A stretch of 64,000 bases of DNA, taken from Methylomonas methanica. Lineage in GTDB: Bacteria > Pseudomonadota > Gammaproteobacteria > Methylococcales > Methylomonadaceae. Where the stretch lies: contig NZ_LUUG01000105.1 of the NCBI RefSeq assembly GCF_001644035.1, positions 30,359 to 94,358 of the forward strand, read 5' to 3'. Below are positions 9,359 to 18,311 of this stretch, one piece after another (position 1 is the first letter of the stretch; every line of letters starts with the position of its first letter). The notes under the pieces are model-generated. The model saw nothing but the letters and a program-made list of their open reading frames with translations. It made no database searches and had not been told where the DNA came from. The translations under genes were made by a program, and so were the position numbers.

Positions 9359-10207
9359 ATGAGCGCCAACGACTTTATTCTCTCCTCCGCCGGCGTGCGC
9401 ATGCCGGGCATTATTTACGGTACAGCCTGGAAGCAGGAGCGGACAGCCGCGTTGGTGGAACAGGCAATAACACTAGGGTTTCGCGGCATCGACACGGCTT
9501 GCCAGCCCAAGCATTATCACGAGGCCGGCGTTGGCGAAGGTGTGCTGGCCGCTTGCCGCGCATTGGGCTTGCAGCGCTCCGAGCTATATTTGCAAACCAA
9601 ATTCACGCCTTTAAACGGCCACGATCCGCTGCGCATTCCTTACGACGCCAAGGCCAGCTTGCCCGAGCAAGTCGCGCGGTCCTTCCAAGTGTCGTTAAAA
9701 AATCTGCATACCGATTATCTGGATGGCTTGGTATTGCATTCGCCGCTGGCGGATCGCGAACAATTAATGGAGGTTTGGCAAGCGTTGGAAGTTATCCAGC
9801 AAAGCGGCGCTGCCAAGCAACTGGGCATCAGCAATTGCTACGATCCGGCCTTGTTCGAGTTTTTGTACGAAAACGCGACAGTTAAACCCGCCGTATTGCA
9901 GAACCGGTTTTATGCCGATACCGGCTACGATAAACAGCTGCGGGCGTTTTGTCGGCAACGGCAAATCGTCTATCAAAGCTTTTGGACGCTGACGGCCAAC
10001 CCCAAAATTCTCGCGGACTCCGCTGTGAAAGCGTTGGCGGAAAAATACCAGCGCGGCCCGGCGCAGATATTCTTCCGCTATTTAACGCAGATTGGCATCG
10101 TGCCTTTAACCGGCACCACATCCGCCGAACATATCAGCGAGGATTTGGCTATTTTCGAGTTTGAGTTGACCAGCGCGGAATGTGCGTCCGTGACAGCCTT
10201 ACTGTAA
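9359..10207 (+). CDS. Aldo/keto reductase
   Basis: This is a 282-residue member of the aldo/keto reductase superfamily, NAD(P)H-dependent oxidoreductases with a TIM barrel. Visible motifs are GFRGIDTACQPKHYHEAGVG (Asp and Tyr of the tetrad), TKF with the catalytic Lys, LVLHSPL with the His, and a C-terminal cofactor segment (VPLTGTTSAEHI). The ATG at 9359 is chosen over an upstream frame extension because AGGAG lies just before it (9349-9353). The substrate cannot be read from the sequence. It is a single gene between the decayed mobile DNA and the TonB receptor. Confidence 0.88.
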   Translation: MSANDFILSSAGVRMPGIIYGTAWKQERTAALVEQAITLGFRGIDTACQPKHYHEAGVGEGVLAACRALGLQRSELYLQTKFTPLNGHDPLRIPYDAKASLPEQVARSFQVSLKNLHTDYLDGLVLHSPLADREQLMEVWQALEVIQQSGAAKQLGISNCYDPALFEFLYENATVKPAVLQNRFYADTGYDKQLRAFCRQRQIVYQSFWTLTANPKILADSAVKALAEKYQRGPAQIFFRYLTQIGIVPLTGTTSAEHISEDLAIFEFELTSAECASVTALL

Positions 10208-10386
10208 AGCCAAGCCGCTCGCAGTTCGACAGAGCTAAAAATCAATGGCCAATTTCCCGCTCCTGGCGAACTAGGGAAATTGCAATGCCTCTCTATTCAT
10301 CCAGCCCATCATCAACTGATTTGCCCGGTTAATGGTCTAGGCTTTTATAATAGCGGCAACCTTGCCTCTCCAAGCCTCTAAATGTC

Positions 10387-12414
10387 ATGCTGATTAACCG
10401 TTATCTGCGTAAATTCGCCTACTTATGCAGCGGGCTTTGCCTGGTGCATATGAACGTGCTTGCTCAAGGAAATCCGGCAGACATCGAAGCGACCAACGAA
10501 TTGCTACCCTTAAGTTGGGAGGAACTTACCGAGCTGGAAGTATCCAGCCTGGCGCGGCAGGAACAAACGGTCAAGGACAGCCCGGCCGCCGCATTCGTGA
10601 TCACCTCGGAAGACATCCGCCGCTCCGGGGCCACCAGCTTGCCGGAGGTGTTGCGCATGGTGCCCGGCATGAACGTCGCCAAAATCAACGCCTGGAATTG
10701 GGCGGTGAGTGCGCGCGGTTTTAACGACCTATATGCCAACAAACTGCAAGTGATGATAGACGGCCGTAGCATCTACGACCCATTAATCAGCGGCGTCTAT
10801 TGGGGCCAGCAAAACCCGTCGCTGCCGGACATTGAGCGCATCGAAGTGTTACGCGGCCCCAGCGGCAGCTTGTGGGGCGCCAATGCCGTGAACGGCACCA
10901 TCAACATCATCACCCGTTCGGCTCGTGATACTCAAGGCGGTTTGCTCAATGCCGGCGGCGGCACCGAGGAACGCGGTTTCGGCGGGATTCGTTACGGCCA
11001 AAAGTTGTCGGAATCCACCTTTCTGCGCGGCACGATCAGCACCATGGTGCGCGACGCCAGCATCGACTTGGCCGGTAGGCAAGACACGCACGACACCGGC
11101 GATACCGAAACCGCCAATTTTCGCCTGGATAGCCAACTCAGCGCCCAGGACAAATTGATGGTGGAAGCCAACGTCTCCCGCTACCGGCTGGGCGGCTACT
11201 ACATCGGCAAAACCTCGACGACCGCGCCGCTGTGGCAAAACGACGATTTCGGCAGGGACGGTGTGACCGGCAGTTTGCAGGGCAACTGGTCGCATCGCAC
11301 CGACAGCGGCCACGATTGGCGGCTGAATATGGCGTTTACCCAAACCGAATGGCAACTGGCGGTGAATCGGATGAGCCGCTCGCATTACGATCTGGATTTT
11401 CAACACACCTTGCCTGCCATTGATAACCATAAGCTGATGTGGGGTTTGAATTATCAAAACATAGATGACAGCTTCGACAATACGCTAACCCTGGGTTTCG
11501 AGCCGAATCAATTCACTCAGCATAATGTCGGCGTGTTTCTGCAGGATCAAATCGATTTGTCCAACGATCTGACCCTGACGCTGGGCAACCGGGTCGAACA
11601 TTTCACTTTCACCGGCTGGGAAACCGAACCGAATGCCCGACTGCTGTGGACGCCCAACAAGCAGCACAGCGTGTGGGCTGCTGTCTCTCGGGCCGTGGTG
11701 TTGCCGAATCGGGCCCAACACAGCATTCGTTTGTTCAAACAAATCCCCGATACCAACCGCTTTTTCGAAGCCAAAGCCAACCCGGATATGCTGACCGAAA
11801 ATCTGCTGGCCTACGAATTGGGTTGGCGCTGGCAAATATCCAATAGCCTGGATCTCGATAGCGCCTTGTTTTACAACATCTACGACCGGATGCAAGGCAC
11901 CAAGTTTACCGGCGTCACCTATAACGACCCGACATACGGCACCATCAAACAGGCGACCGTGGCCAATTACCGGCAAGTGGACAGTTACGGCCTGGAATTG
12001 GCCGTCAATTACCGGGTAAATCACGATTGGCGGCTGCAAGGCTCTTACAGCGCCAACCAGTTCTCGGTCAATTACGATAAAAATCAGCCCTGGTTTCGCG
12101 ATCCGCTCACCGAAGAACATTTCAATCCGCAACACAATGTCTCGCTACGCTCTTTGTATAACCTGACCAGCGAAATCGAACTGGATGCCTGGGCGCGGTA
12201 TGTCGATGAAGTGTATATCGATAGACGCAGCATTCCGGCCTATATCTCGCTGGACTTGCGGCTGGGTTGGCACCCGCACAAAAATCTGGAGTTATCGATA
12301 AGCGGGCAAAATCTGCTGGATGATCAACATCCTGAATTCAGCGACGTGCTTTACATACCGGTCGCCAGCCAGATTCAACGCGGCTATCTGGCGCAAATAT
12401 CCTGGCATTTTTAA
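10387..12414 (+). CDS. TonB-dependent outer-membrane receptor
   Basis: This 675-residue receptor has an N-terminal signal peptide ending near VLAQG. Next comes a plug domain (SLARQEQTVKDSPAA, VITSEDIRRSGATSLPEVL, ARGFNDLYANKLQVMIDGR, IERIEVLRGPSG, NAVNGTINIITR), then a beta-barrel that ends in the aromatic C-terminus QISWHF. The family imports siderophores, cobalamin or other large ligands using TonB energy, or senses them. It has no N-terminal signalling extension. The next two genes, a YfiR-like protein and a hybrid kinase, follow closely in the same direction (18 bp, then a 4-bp overlap). I infer that receptor occupancy is read by the downstream proteins; the ligand is unknown. Confidence 0.92.
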   Translation: MLINRYLRKFAYLCSGLCLVHMNVLAQGNPADIEATNELLPLSWEELTELEVSSLARQEQTVKDSPAAAFVITSEDIRRSGATSLPEVLRMVPGMNVAKINAWNWAVSARGFNDLYANKLQVMIDGRSIYDPLISGVYWGQQNPSLPDIERIEVLRGPSGSLWGANAVNGTINIITRSARDTQGGLLNAGGGTEERGFGGIRYGQKLSESTFLRGTISTMVRDASIDLAGRQDTHDTGDTETANFRLDSQLSAQDKLMVEANVSRYRLGGYYIGKTSTTAPLWQNDDFGRDGVTGSLQGNWSHRTDSGHDWRLNMAFTQTEWQLAVNRMSRSHYDLDFQHTLPAIDNHKLMWGLNYQNIDDSFDNTLTLGFEPNQFTQHNVGVFLQDQIDLSNDLTLTLGNRVEHFTFTGWETEPNARLLWTPNKQHSVWAAVSRAVVLPNRAQHSIRLFKQIPDTNRFFEAKANPDMLTENLLAYELGWRWQISNSLDLDSALFYNIYDRMQGTKFTGVTYNDPTYGTIKQATVANYRQVDSYGLELAVNYRVNHDWRLQGSYSANQFSVNYDKNQPWFRDPLTEEHFNPQHNVSLRSLYNLTSEIELDAWARYVDEVYIDRRSIPAYISLDLRLGWHPHKNLELSISGQNLLDDQHPEFSDVLYIPVASQIQRGYLAQISWHF

Positions 12415-12431
12415 GACGGTTGATAGCGCCA

Positions 12432-12941
12432 ATGCGTCTGCTCACCCTTTTGCTACTCAGCATCTGCGTTTGGTTCGCCGGTTTCGCGCGCGCGGAAGAA
12501 AATAGCCAAAGCCGCGAGTTTCAATTAAAGACTGCCTATCTGTTTCATTTCGCCGAGTTGGCACAATGGCCCAACCCCGCGCCGGTGACGATTTGTTTGC
12601 AAGGTCGCAGCCTGTTACGCGCCTATCTGCCGGTTTTGGAAGGTCAGCAAATCAACGGTAATGCCGTTCATGTCAATCTGGCTGACGCCCCCGATGTCGC
12701 CCAATGCAGCATCTTATTTCTAAGCGACCTGGCCGGATTATCGCCGGTATTGACCGAGCAAGCCCGACAACACCATGTATTGTTGGTCGGCGACGTGGAA
12801 AATTTCGCTAACCACGGGGGTATGGTGCAATTTACGCTACGCGACAACAGGTTAAAACTGGTGGTAAATTTAGCCGCGGTGAAATCAGCCGATTTAAAGC
12901 TGAGTTCGAAATTACTGCGGATGGCCGAAATAATAGAATGA
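12432..12941 (+). CDS. YfiR/HmsC-like periplasmic protein (DUF4154)
   Basis: This protein of about 169 residues has a signal peptide (MRLLTLLLLSICVWFAGFARA) and the YfiR-family body: KTAYLFHFAELAQWP, TICLQG near the middle, QCSILFLS, HHVLLVGD, and the C-terminal NRLKLVVNLAAVKSADLKLSSKLL. YfiR of Pseudomonas is a periplasmic repressor that binds the CHASE8 sensor domain of the diguanylate cyclase YfiN. Here the partner is probably the downstream kinase, whose N-terminus resembles that sensor domain. The ATG at 12432 is chosen; a TTG four codons earlier is possible. Its stop overlaps the next start (ATGA). Confidence 0.88.
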   Translation: MRLLTLLLLSICVWFAGFARAEENSQSREFQLKTAYLFHFAELAQWPNPAPVTICLQGRSLLRAYLPVLEGQQINGNAVHVNLADAPDVAQCSILFLSDLAGLSPVLTEQARQHHVLLVGDVENFANHGGMVQFTLRDNRLKLVVNLAAVKSADLKLSSKLLRMAEIIE

Positions 12942-14866
12942 CAGCGTCAACAGATCCTCGCATTTCCATCAGCCGCAAGCTGGGTAAAATCCTGCGAGTG
13001 ATGGTGATGTTAAGCCTGATGGTGGCGACGGTATCGTTGTCGATTCGGGAATATTCGGCTTTGCAGCAGACCATAGGCCAGAAACTGACCTTGACCGCCA
13101 ATATGATCGGCCAAAACAGCAGTTTTGCCTTGTTGTTCGACGATAATCAAACCGCCCAGGAAGTACTGGATGCGCTGGCCCACGATCCGGACATCATCGC
13201 AGGGCAAATCCAAACCCCCAGCGGCGTCACACTGGTCCGTTATGAAAAACCCGCCACCAATTGGCACGGCTGGTGGCCGACCTGGCTGTCGAAAACCCGG
13301 CAGATCACACAGCCGATTTTGCATAAAAATAAACAGATTGTCGGCCACATTACCCTAGTTGCCGATCTGAAACGCTCCTATCACTCCTTGCTGTTCAACA
13401 CTGTGATTAACACCGGCATCATCTTGATAGCCCTCAGTGTGGTAGCGTTGTATGTACAGCGTTTGCAGCGTTCGTTTTTAGGTCCCTTGCTGAAATTGGC
13501 CAATACCGCACGGCAAATCGAGAAAGACCACGATTACAGCCGGCGCTCCGATTATTCCGGTAACGACGAAATCAGCGATTTGGCCGAAGCCTTTAATAAT
13601 ATGTTGGCGCAAATCCAGGCGCACGAGACCGATTTGGAAAGCCAGGTTCTCAGCCGGACCCAGGAGCTAGAGTTGGCCAAACAGGACGCGGAATCCGCCA
13701 ATCAGGCCAAGGGCCAGTTCCTGGCCAATATGAGCCATGAAATCCGCACGCCGATGAACGCGATTGTCGGCTTGGTGGAATTGTGCCTGAACAGCGAACT
13801 GAGCTTTAAACAGCGCGAATATCTGAAACGGGTGGAGTCGTCCGCGCATTCCTTGATGACACTGATCGGCGACATTCTGGATTTCTCCAAAATGGAAGCC
13901 GGCAAGATGCAGATGGAAACCATCCCCTTCCTGCTGGAAGAAATGCTGGAGCACGTGTTTTCGACGATGTTGCAACTGAGCGCGAACAAGGGCATTCAAC
14001 TGATCAGGCCGCCCGCAGGACCGGAGTATCATGCGGTGATCGGCGACCCGCAACGGCTGCGGCAGGTTTTGATCAATCTGATCGGTAACGCCATCAAGTT
14101 TACCGAGCACGGCGAGATAATAGTCAGCTTCAGCGAAATCAGCCGCGACACTCACTCGGTGCGCTTGCAATTCGCGATCAGCGACACCGGCATCGGCATC
14201 ACCGCCGAGCAGCAAACCAAGCTATTCCAGGCCTTCAGTCAGGGCGACAGCAGTGTAACCCGCAACTACGGAGGGACCGGCCTCGGTTTAATCATCTCCA
14301 AACAGTTGATAGAACAGATGGGCGGCAGTATAGAAGTCAGCAGCAAACCAGGCATTGGCTCCACCTTTACCTTTAACGTGCTGCTTGGGGCCACCGATTT
14401 GAATACCATCCGCAATTTCCAAATCCGCCGTCACCGCACCAGCATAGACATCGGAAAATTGGCGCGGCTGCACGGGCGGCGGGTTTTGCTGGTGGAAGAC
14501 AACGAAATCAATCGCATCGTCGCCATCGAGCTACTGGAACAAGCGCAATTACAAGTGGATATTGCCGAAAACGGCGAACTGGCCTTGGATAAGTTGCGGC
14601 ATACCGACTACGACTGTGTGCTGATGGATGTGCAAATGCCGGTGATGGACGGCTATCAGGCTACTCGGCTGTTACGGCAAATCCCGGCTTGCCGCGACAT
14701 ACCGGTCATTGCGATGACCGCCAACGTGATGAACGGCGATCATCAACACTGCCTGGCCGCCGGCATGAACGACTTCATAGGCAAACCGATTCTGCCGGCC
14801 ACGCTTTACGAGGCTTTATTGAAATGGATTAAACCCGTTGCCGGTCATCCTTTGGACATCGGATAG
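12938..14866 (+). CDS. Hybrid histidine kinase with CHASE8-like sensor
   Basis: This is a 642-residue inner-membrane kinase. Two membrane helices (about 24-44 and 152-172) bracket a periplasmic domain resembling CHASE8, the YfiR-binding module of YfiN. A HAMP linker follows, then HisKA with the phospho-acceptor His267 in NMSHEIRTPMNAI, an HATPase with NLIGNAIKFTEHG, DTGIGI and GGTGLGL boxes, and a C-terminal receiver with Asp564 in LMDVQMPVMDG. All catalytic boxes look intact. No output domain or separate response regulator follows, so the phosphate target lies elsewhere. It is translationally coupled to the yfiR-like gene by a 4-base overlap. I infer that receptor, YfiR-like protein and kinase form one outer-membrane-to-cytoplasm signalling route. 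Confidence 0.93.
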   Translation: MTASTDPRISISRKLGKILRVMVMLSLMVATVSLSIREYSALQQTIGQKLTLTANMIGQNSSFALLFDDNQTAQEVLDALAHDPDIIAGQIQTPSGVTLVRYEKPATNWHGWWPTWLSKTRQITQPILHKNKQIVGHITLVADLKRSYHSLLFNTVINTGIILIALSVVALYVQRLQRSFLGPLLKLANTARQIEKDHDYSRRSDYSGNDEISDLAEAFNNMLAQIQAHETDLESQVLSRTQELELAKQDAESANQAKGQFLANMSHEIRTPMNAIVGLVELCLNSELSFKQREYLKRVESSAHSLMTLIGDILDFSKMEAGKMQMETIPFLLEEMLEHVFSTMLQLSANKGIQLIRPPAGPEYHAVIGDPQRLRQVLINLIGNAIKFTEHGEIIVSFSEISRDTHSVRLQFAISDTGIGITAEQQTKLFQAFSQGDSSVTRNYGGTGLGLIISKQLIEQMGGSIEVSSKPGIGSTFTFNVLLGATDLNTIRNFQIRRHRTSIDIGKLARLHGRRVLLVEDNEINRIVAIELLEQAQLQVDIAENGELALDKLRHTDYDCVLMDVQMPVMDGYQATRLLRQIPACRDIPVIAMTANVMNGDHQHCLAAGMNDFIGKPILPATLYEALLKWIKPVAGHPLDIG

Positions 14867-14881
14867 AGTTGTTCCAACGTC

Positions 14882-15358
14882 CTATTTTCCCCAAGGCATC
14901 ACCGGCACCGTAGACACGCTGTTGGCCGGCGCCCCTTCAATCACTCTGCGGCTAATTGCCAGATAAACCAGGGTGTTGTGCTTGGCATCCCACAACCGGG
15001 TAATGTTGGTAGACTTGAAAAACAGCGAGGTGCTTTCCGAAAACACTGTTTCTTCCGAACCCAGTTTGGCCGGCAATGTGATAGGACCGATTTGCCGGCA
15101 AGCCAAGGAAAACTCCGACGGATCTTCCGACAGGCCCAAGCCGCCGGAAATACCGCCGGATCTGGCCTGACTGATATGGCAAATCACGTTGGGGATTTTC
15201 GGATCTTCGAACACATCGACGCAAACTTTGTGATTGGCGCCGATCAGTTTCCAGGCCGTGGTCACGCAACCCACTTCATCGGCCTGCGCCGCACCGGCCA
15301 GCATTAGCAATAGGCCGCAGCATAAGCGGCCGCCACGTTTTAAGGATATTTTCAGCAT
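14882..15358 (-). CDS. creA: CreA family protein
   Basis: This 158-residue secreted protein has a signal peptide (ending near GAAQA) followed by the compact CreA signature: DEVGCVTTAWKLIG, KVCVDVFEDPKIPNVICHIS, GGISGGLGLSEDPSE, SLACRQIGPI and TRLWDAKHNTLVYLAIS. CreA proteins are widespread and their biochemical role is not established. The ATG at 15358 is chosen because GGGAGA lies just upstream; longer frame extensions lack a ribosome site. It converges with the kinase gene, only 15 bp away. Confidence 0.9.
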   Translation of the reverse strand: MLKISLKRGGRLCCGLLLMLAGAAQADEVGCVTTAWKLIGANHKVCVDVFEDPKIPNVICHISQARSGGISGGLGLSEDPSEFSLACRQIGPITLPAKLGSEETVFSESTSLFFKSTNITRLWDAKHNTLVYLAISRRVIEGAPANSVSTVPVMPWGK

Positions 15359-15398
15359 AAATTTCTCCCAGACAGTGAGTTGATGGAGGCAGACGGGC

Positions 15399-15875
15399 TC
15401 AGGGTAACAAGCGCCAGTCGCTAAAACAAGCCGCCTGACCGACATAGCGTTGCGCACTATCGTAAACATTCCAGACCACCGCCTGCTCGATCAAAAAGCG
15501 TTTGCCGGATTTGGCGATACGCACGCCGGAATAATTGTCGATATAACCCTGGCTGGCGACTTGATTCAGCAAGCGTTCGCGCTCTTCGCGGTTGACCGGT
15601 TCCGCCGAAAAACGCGACGGCATGCCGACAAACTCCGGCCAAGATAACTCGAATAAGTCCTGCGCAGTTTGGTTGGCGTAATTAAATAAGGGATCGGCGT
15701 CGGTGTTATGCGACAGCAAGGCGAAATCGGCCTGATAGACTTGCCGGCCTAGCGACAAGCTTGCGGACTTTTCCAGCAAGGGCTTGCCCAGTAACTGCCG
15801 ATAACTGTGCAACAACAATTGGATATGGGTTTCGTAAAAATCGTTTTCCGGACTGGGTGCTGGCAAATCGAGCAT
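15399..15875 (-). CDS. MEKHLA domain protein
   Basis: This 158-residue protein matches the MEKHLA family, a PAS-like fold first described in plant HD-ZIP proteins and also found alone in bacteria. Seen: LLLHSYRQLLGKPLLEK, FALLSHNTDADPLFNYAN, AQDLFELSWPEFVGMPSR, EPVNREERERLL and YSGVRIAKSGKRFLIEQA. The stand-alone bacterial form is presumed to bind a small ligand, but its function is unknown. It lies between creA and the RES toxin gene, all on the minus strand with short gaps. Confidence 0.85.
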   Translation of the reverse strand: MLDLPAPSPENDFYETHIQLLLHSYRQLLGKPLLEKSASLSLGRQVYQADFALLSHNTDADPLFNYANQTAQDLFELSWPEFVGMPSRFSAEPVNREERERLLNQVASQGYIDNYSGVRIAKSGKRFLIEQAVVWNVYDSAQRYVGQAACFSDWRLLP

Positions 15876-15884
15876 GGCAATCGG

Positions 15885-16583
15885 TTACACACCGGGATGG
15901 TAAAGTTCTTTTTTATAAACCGCGCTGATTTGCCGGCCGTCCCACACATAACAATAATGCGCGCCTTGCTTGACCGGCGCCAGCAAGCGGGGTTTAAAGA
16001 CCGCCACGCATTCGCCGCCCGCCGCCCGCACGCTGGAATAGACGATACCGTCTGCGCCGTCCGCGCGCAACTGCCTGGCCAAGGCCTGCGCGGCTGCATA
16101 ATTGCCGGTGTCGGCATCGTAAATATCAGGCATTTCAACTTGCAGATCGCGAATATCGTGTAGATCGGCATTCAAATCGGAGGCATAACTGCGCATGTCG
16201 ATTTCAAGCGGTGCCTGTTGAGTCGCGGCCATAAACCGTTTGCGATGAAAGCAGGTCTCGGCTATCGCGGTATCGATGTCTTTGGCAGCGTAATACACGC
16301 CGTAACTGCCGTCGCAAAACCGGCTACCCTCCGGATTCAGATGAGTAAACGCCGCCATGATCGGCGTAGTCCCCGGTCCGGAAATACGGTCCGCCGCCGC
16401 GACCAAACTAATTTCGCCGGCTTCGTCGCGCAAACGGTCGTTAGTCAGCGCTTCGATGGCAAACACCACGCCCAGATCGGCCGGGTTGGCCACTCTATCG
16501 AACAAGCCGGTCGGCGGAAACCGGCTGGGAATCAGTCGCCAGCAAGGTCGCCAGTCTATCCGGCTGATCTTGGGCACCGTCAT
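15885..16583 (-). CDS. RES-domain toxin
   Basis: This 232-residue protein carries a RES domain: CWRLIPSRFPPTGLFDRV, DGSYGVYYAA, TAIAETCFH, and the C-terminal GIVYSSVRAAGGECVAVF. Characterised RES toxins degrade NAD+ (ADP-ribosyltransferase-like fold), and the conserved Arg, Tyr and Glu positions are recognisable. The start ATG shares one base with the stop of the upstream antitoxin gene (TAATG at 16583), so the two are translationally coupled. Together they form a complete type II RES/Xre module with no visible defect. Confidence 0.9.
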   Translation of the reverse strand: MTVPKISRIDWRPCWRLIPSRFPPTGLFDRVANPADLGVVFAIEALTNDRLRDEAGEISLVAAADRISGPGTTPIMAAFTHLNPEGSRFCDGSYGVYYAAKDIDTAIAETCFHRKRFMAATQQAPLEIDMRSYASDLNADLHDIRDLQVEMPDIYDADTGNYAAAQALARQLRADGADGIVYSSVRAAGGECVAVFKPRLLAPVKQGAHYCYVWDGRQISAVYKKELYHPGV

Positions 16584-16987
16584 TAGGCCCAACCGCACTG
16601 CGCATCCAGATACTGGCGCACCACGTATAAATCCGCCACCCGCCCGGACAACATGCGTTGCAACGCGGTTTGCCCGGAGAACAGCGCCGCGTGATTGGGC
16701 TGGTGCAACCAACCATCCGCCGCTTCGGGTTTAGGCAGCAAAATCTGCAAGGCCTTATAAATGCCGAAGATATACGACAGCCTTTCCAATTTATCGCCGT
16801 TAAGACTGGCCGTTTCCGGGTTTTTCTTCCATTTAAAATAGGTGCTGCGCGAATCCAGCCCCAATAGCACCATGGCCTGTTCGACATTCAAACGCCAGAC
16901 GTCGGCGATATTGAAAAACGTCCGTAACGCGGCACCGGCCACCATCGCGCTATCGGCGGGTAATTGCGCATGAGCGGTTGACAACAT
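16583..16987 (-). CDS. Xre/MbcA/ParS-type antitoxin
   Basis: This 134-residue protein is encoded immediately before the RES toxin. The N-terminal part contains a helix-turn-helix-like segment (LNVEQAMVLLGLDSRSTYFKWKK), and the C-terminal part holds the MbcA/ParS toxin-binding region (ALQILLPKPEAADGWLHQP ... TALQRMLSGRVADLYVVRQYL). In the family this protein neutralises the RES enzyme and represses the operon. The upstream region (16990-17040) is AT-rich and contains TAAACTTTACTTTAAA-like sequence suited to a promoter/operator, but no perfect palindrome was found. Confidence 0.9.
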   Translation of the reverse strand: MLSTAHAQLPADSAMVAGAALRTFFNIADVWRLNVEQAMVLLGLDSRSTYFKWKKNPETASLNGDKLERLSYIFGIYKALQILLPKPEAADGWLHQPNHAALFSGQTALQRMLSGRVADLYVVRQYLDAQCGWA

Positions 16988-17070
16988 AAGCCCTCCAAAA
17001 CAACTTATCTAAACTTTACTTTAAAATAAGTCTATTTATGGACTTTGTCAACAACTGGGCGGAAGCAATA

Positions 17071-18231
17071 TCAAACAAGCTCCCGAACCAACTCAGCCAA
17101 TATCCGCAGACCACACTCGGCTTGTTCTTCATCAGCGTGACTGAAATTCAGGCGCAGCTGGCCACTGGTCTCTACGTCCATCGGCAAGAAGGCTTCGCCG
17201 GGCATAAACGCCACGCCTGCTTTTATGGCTTTGGGCAACAGCTGGCGGGTATCGACTTGATGGTTCAGCGTCAGCCAGAAAAACAAACCGCCGGGCGGGG
17301 TTTGCCAACTGGCCAGATCGGAAAAGTGACGGCGCAGCGCGGTTTCGAACGCATCGCGGCGCTGGCGATAATGTCCGGCCAATTCCACCAACTGCTGGGT
17401 TCGGGCTGGATCGTTCAGTTGTTGCAGCACCAACCATTGACTAATGCGATTGCTGTGTAAATCGGCCGCCTGCTTCAGCCGGGTCAAAAAAGGCATTAGT
17501 TCCGGCGACGCCACCAGATAGCCCAGGCGCAAGCCCGGTGCCAAACTTTTCGAAAACGATCCCTGATAAATCCACGGCGCGTGTTGCAAGCGGGCGCAAA
17601 CCGGGGTGCGCTCGCAGTCGTCATAAACCAGATCGCGGTAAGGGTCGTCTTCAAACAACGGAATATTCGTCGCATCGCAAGCGGCAGCCAAGGCAGCACG
17701 CTCCGATGCATCCAGGCAGCGCCCGCTGGGGTTCTGGAACGTCGGAATTGCATAGGCAAACGCCGGCTTTTCCTGCTTAAAAGTATCCGGATCGGGCGTT
17801 CCAGCATCGTAAGCCACGAAGCGGGCGCCGAAAAAGCGAAACACCTGCAATGCCGCCAGATAAGTCGGCGCCTCCACGGCCACCGGCGTGCCGGGATCGA
17901 TGAACAATTTAGCGACCAAATCGATGCCTTGCTGCGATCCTGACAGGATCAACACTTGTTCAGCTGAACATTGCAGCCCCAAGCTTTGCATGTCTTCGGC
18001 GATCCGCTCGCGCAATTCCACTTCGCCTTCGCTGGCACCGTATTGCAGCACGTGCTGCGGCATGGCTTGCAGGTTGAATTGAGGAAAGCTGTCCAGCGAA
18101 GGTAAGCCACCGGCAAAGGAAATCATGCCGGGTCGGTCGACGACGGCCAGGATTTCGCGGATCGGCGAAGGATGCAGATCTTGGGTACGAGTGGAAAAGC
18201 GGATAGGGTGTTGCAGTAAAAATGAGTTCAT
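17071..18231 (-). CDS. PLP-dependent aminotransferase, fold type I (LysN/ARO8-like)
   Basis: This 386-residue class I/II aminotransferase has the PLP Lys in GSFSKSLAPGLRLGYL, the substrate/PLP box FQNPSGR, and ISFAGGLPSLDSFP at the N-terminus, as in 2-aminoadipate/aromatic aminotransferases and the catalytic half of MocR regulators. No DNA-binding domain is present. It transfers amino groups in the cytoplasm; substrate specificity is uncertain. It is divergent from a MarR-family gene across a 71-bp region that holds two GTCAA/TTGAC palindromes, so control by that regulator is likely. Confidence 0.9.
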   Translation of the reverse strand: MNSFLLQHPIRFSTRTQDLHPSPIREILAVVDRPGMISFAGGLPSLDSFPQFNLQAMPQHVLQYGASEGEVELRERIAEDMQSLGLQCSAEQVLILSGSQQGIDLVAKLFIDPGTPVAVEAPTYLAALQVFRFFGARFVAYDAGTPDPDTFKQEKPAFAYAIPTFQNPSGRCLDASERAALAAACDATNIPLFEDDPYRDLVYDDCERTPVCARLQHAPWIYQGSFSKSLAPGLRLGYLVASPELMPFLTRLKQAADLHSNRISQWLVLQQLNDPARTQQLVELAGHYRQRRDAFETALRRHFSDLASWQTPPGGLFFWLTLNHQVDTRQLLPKAIKAGVAFMPGEAFLPMDVETSGQLRLNFSHADEEQAECGLRILAELVRELV

Positions 18232-18248
18232 GGCAGGCGTTGATAAAC

Positions 18249-18311
18249 GTCAATAAAGTTGACCTATAGCCATGCTAATAGCTACCTGCCTATAATGTCA
18301 ACATGGTTGAC
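18249..18311 (+). promoter_or_regulatory. Divergent marR/aminotransferase control region with two palindromes and a TATAAT box
   Basis: A perfect palindrome GTCAAC-ATG-GTTGAC occupies 18297-18311 and covers the marR start codon. A second, imperfect one (GTCAATAAAGTTGAC) lies at about 18249-18263. A consensus TATAAT is at 18291-18296, which would place transcription start close to the ATG. The arrangement suits autoregulation by the MarR protein; that is inference. Confidence 0.55.
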
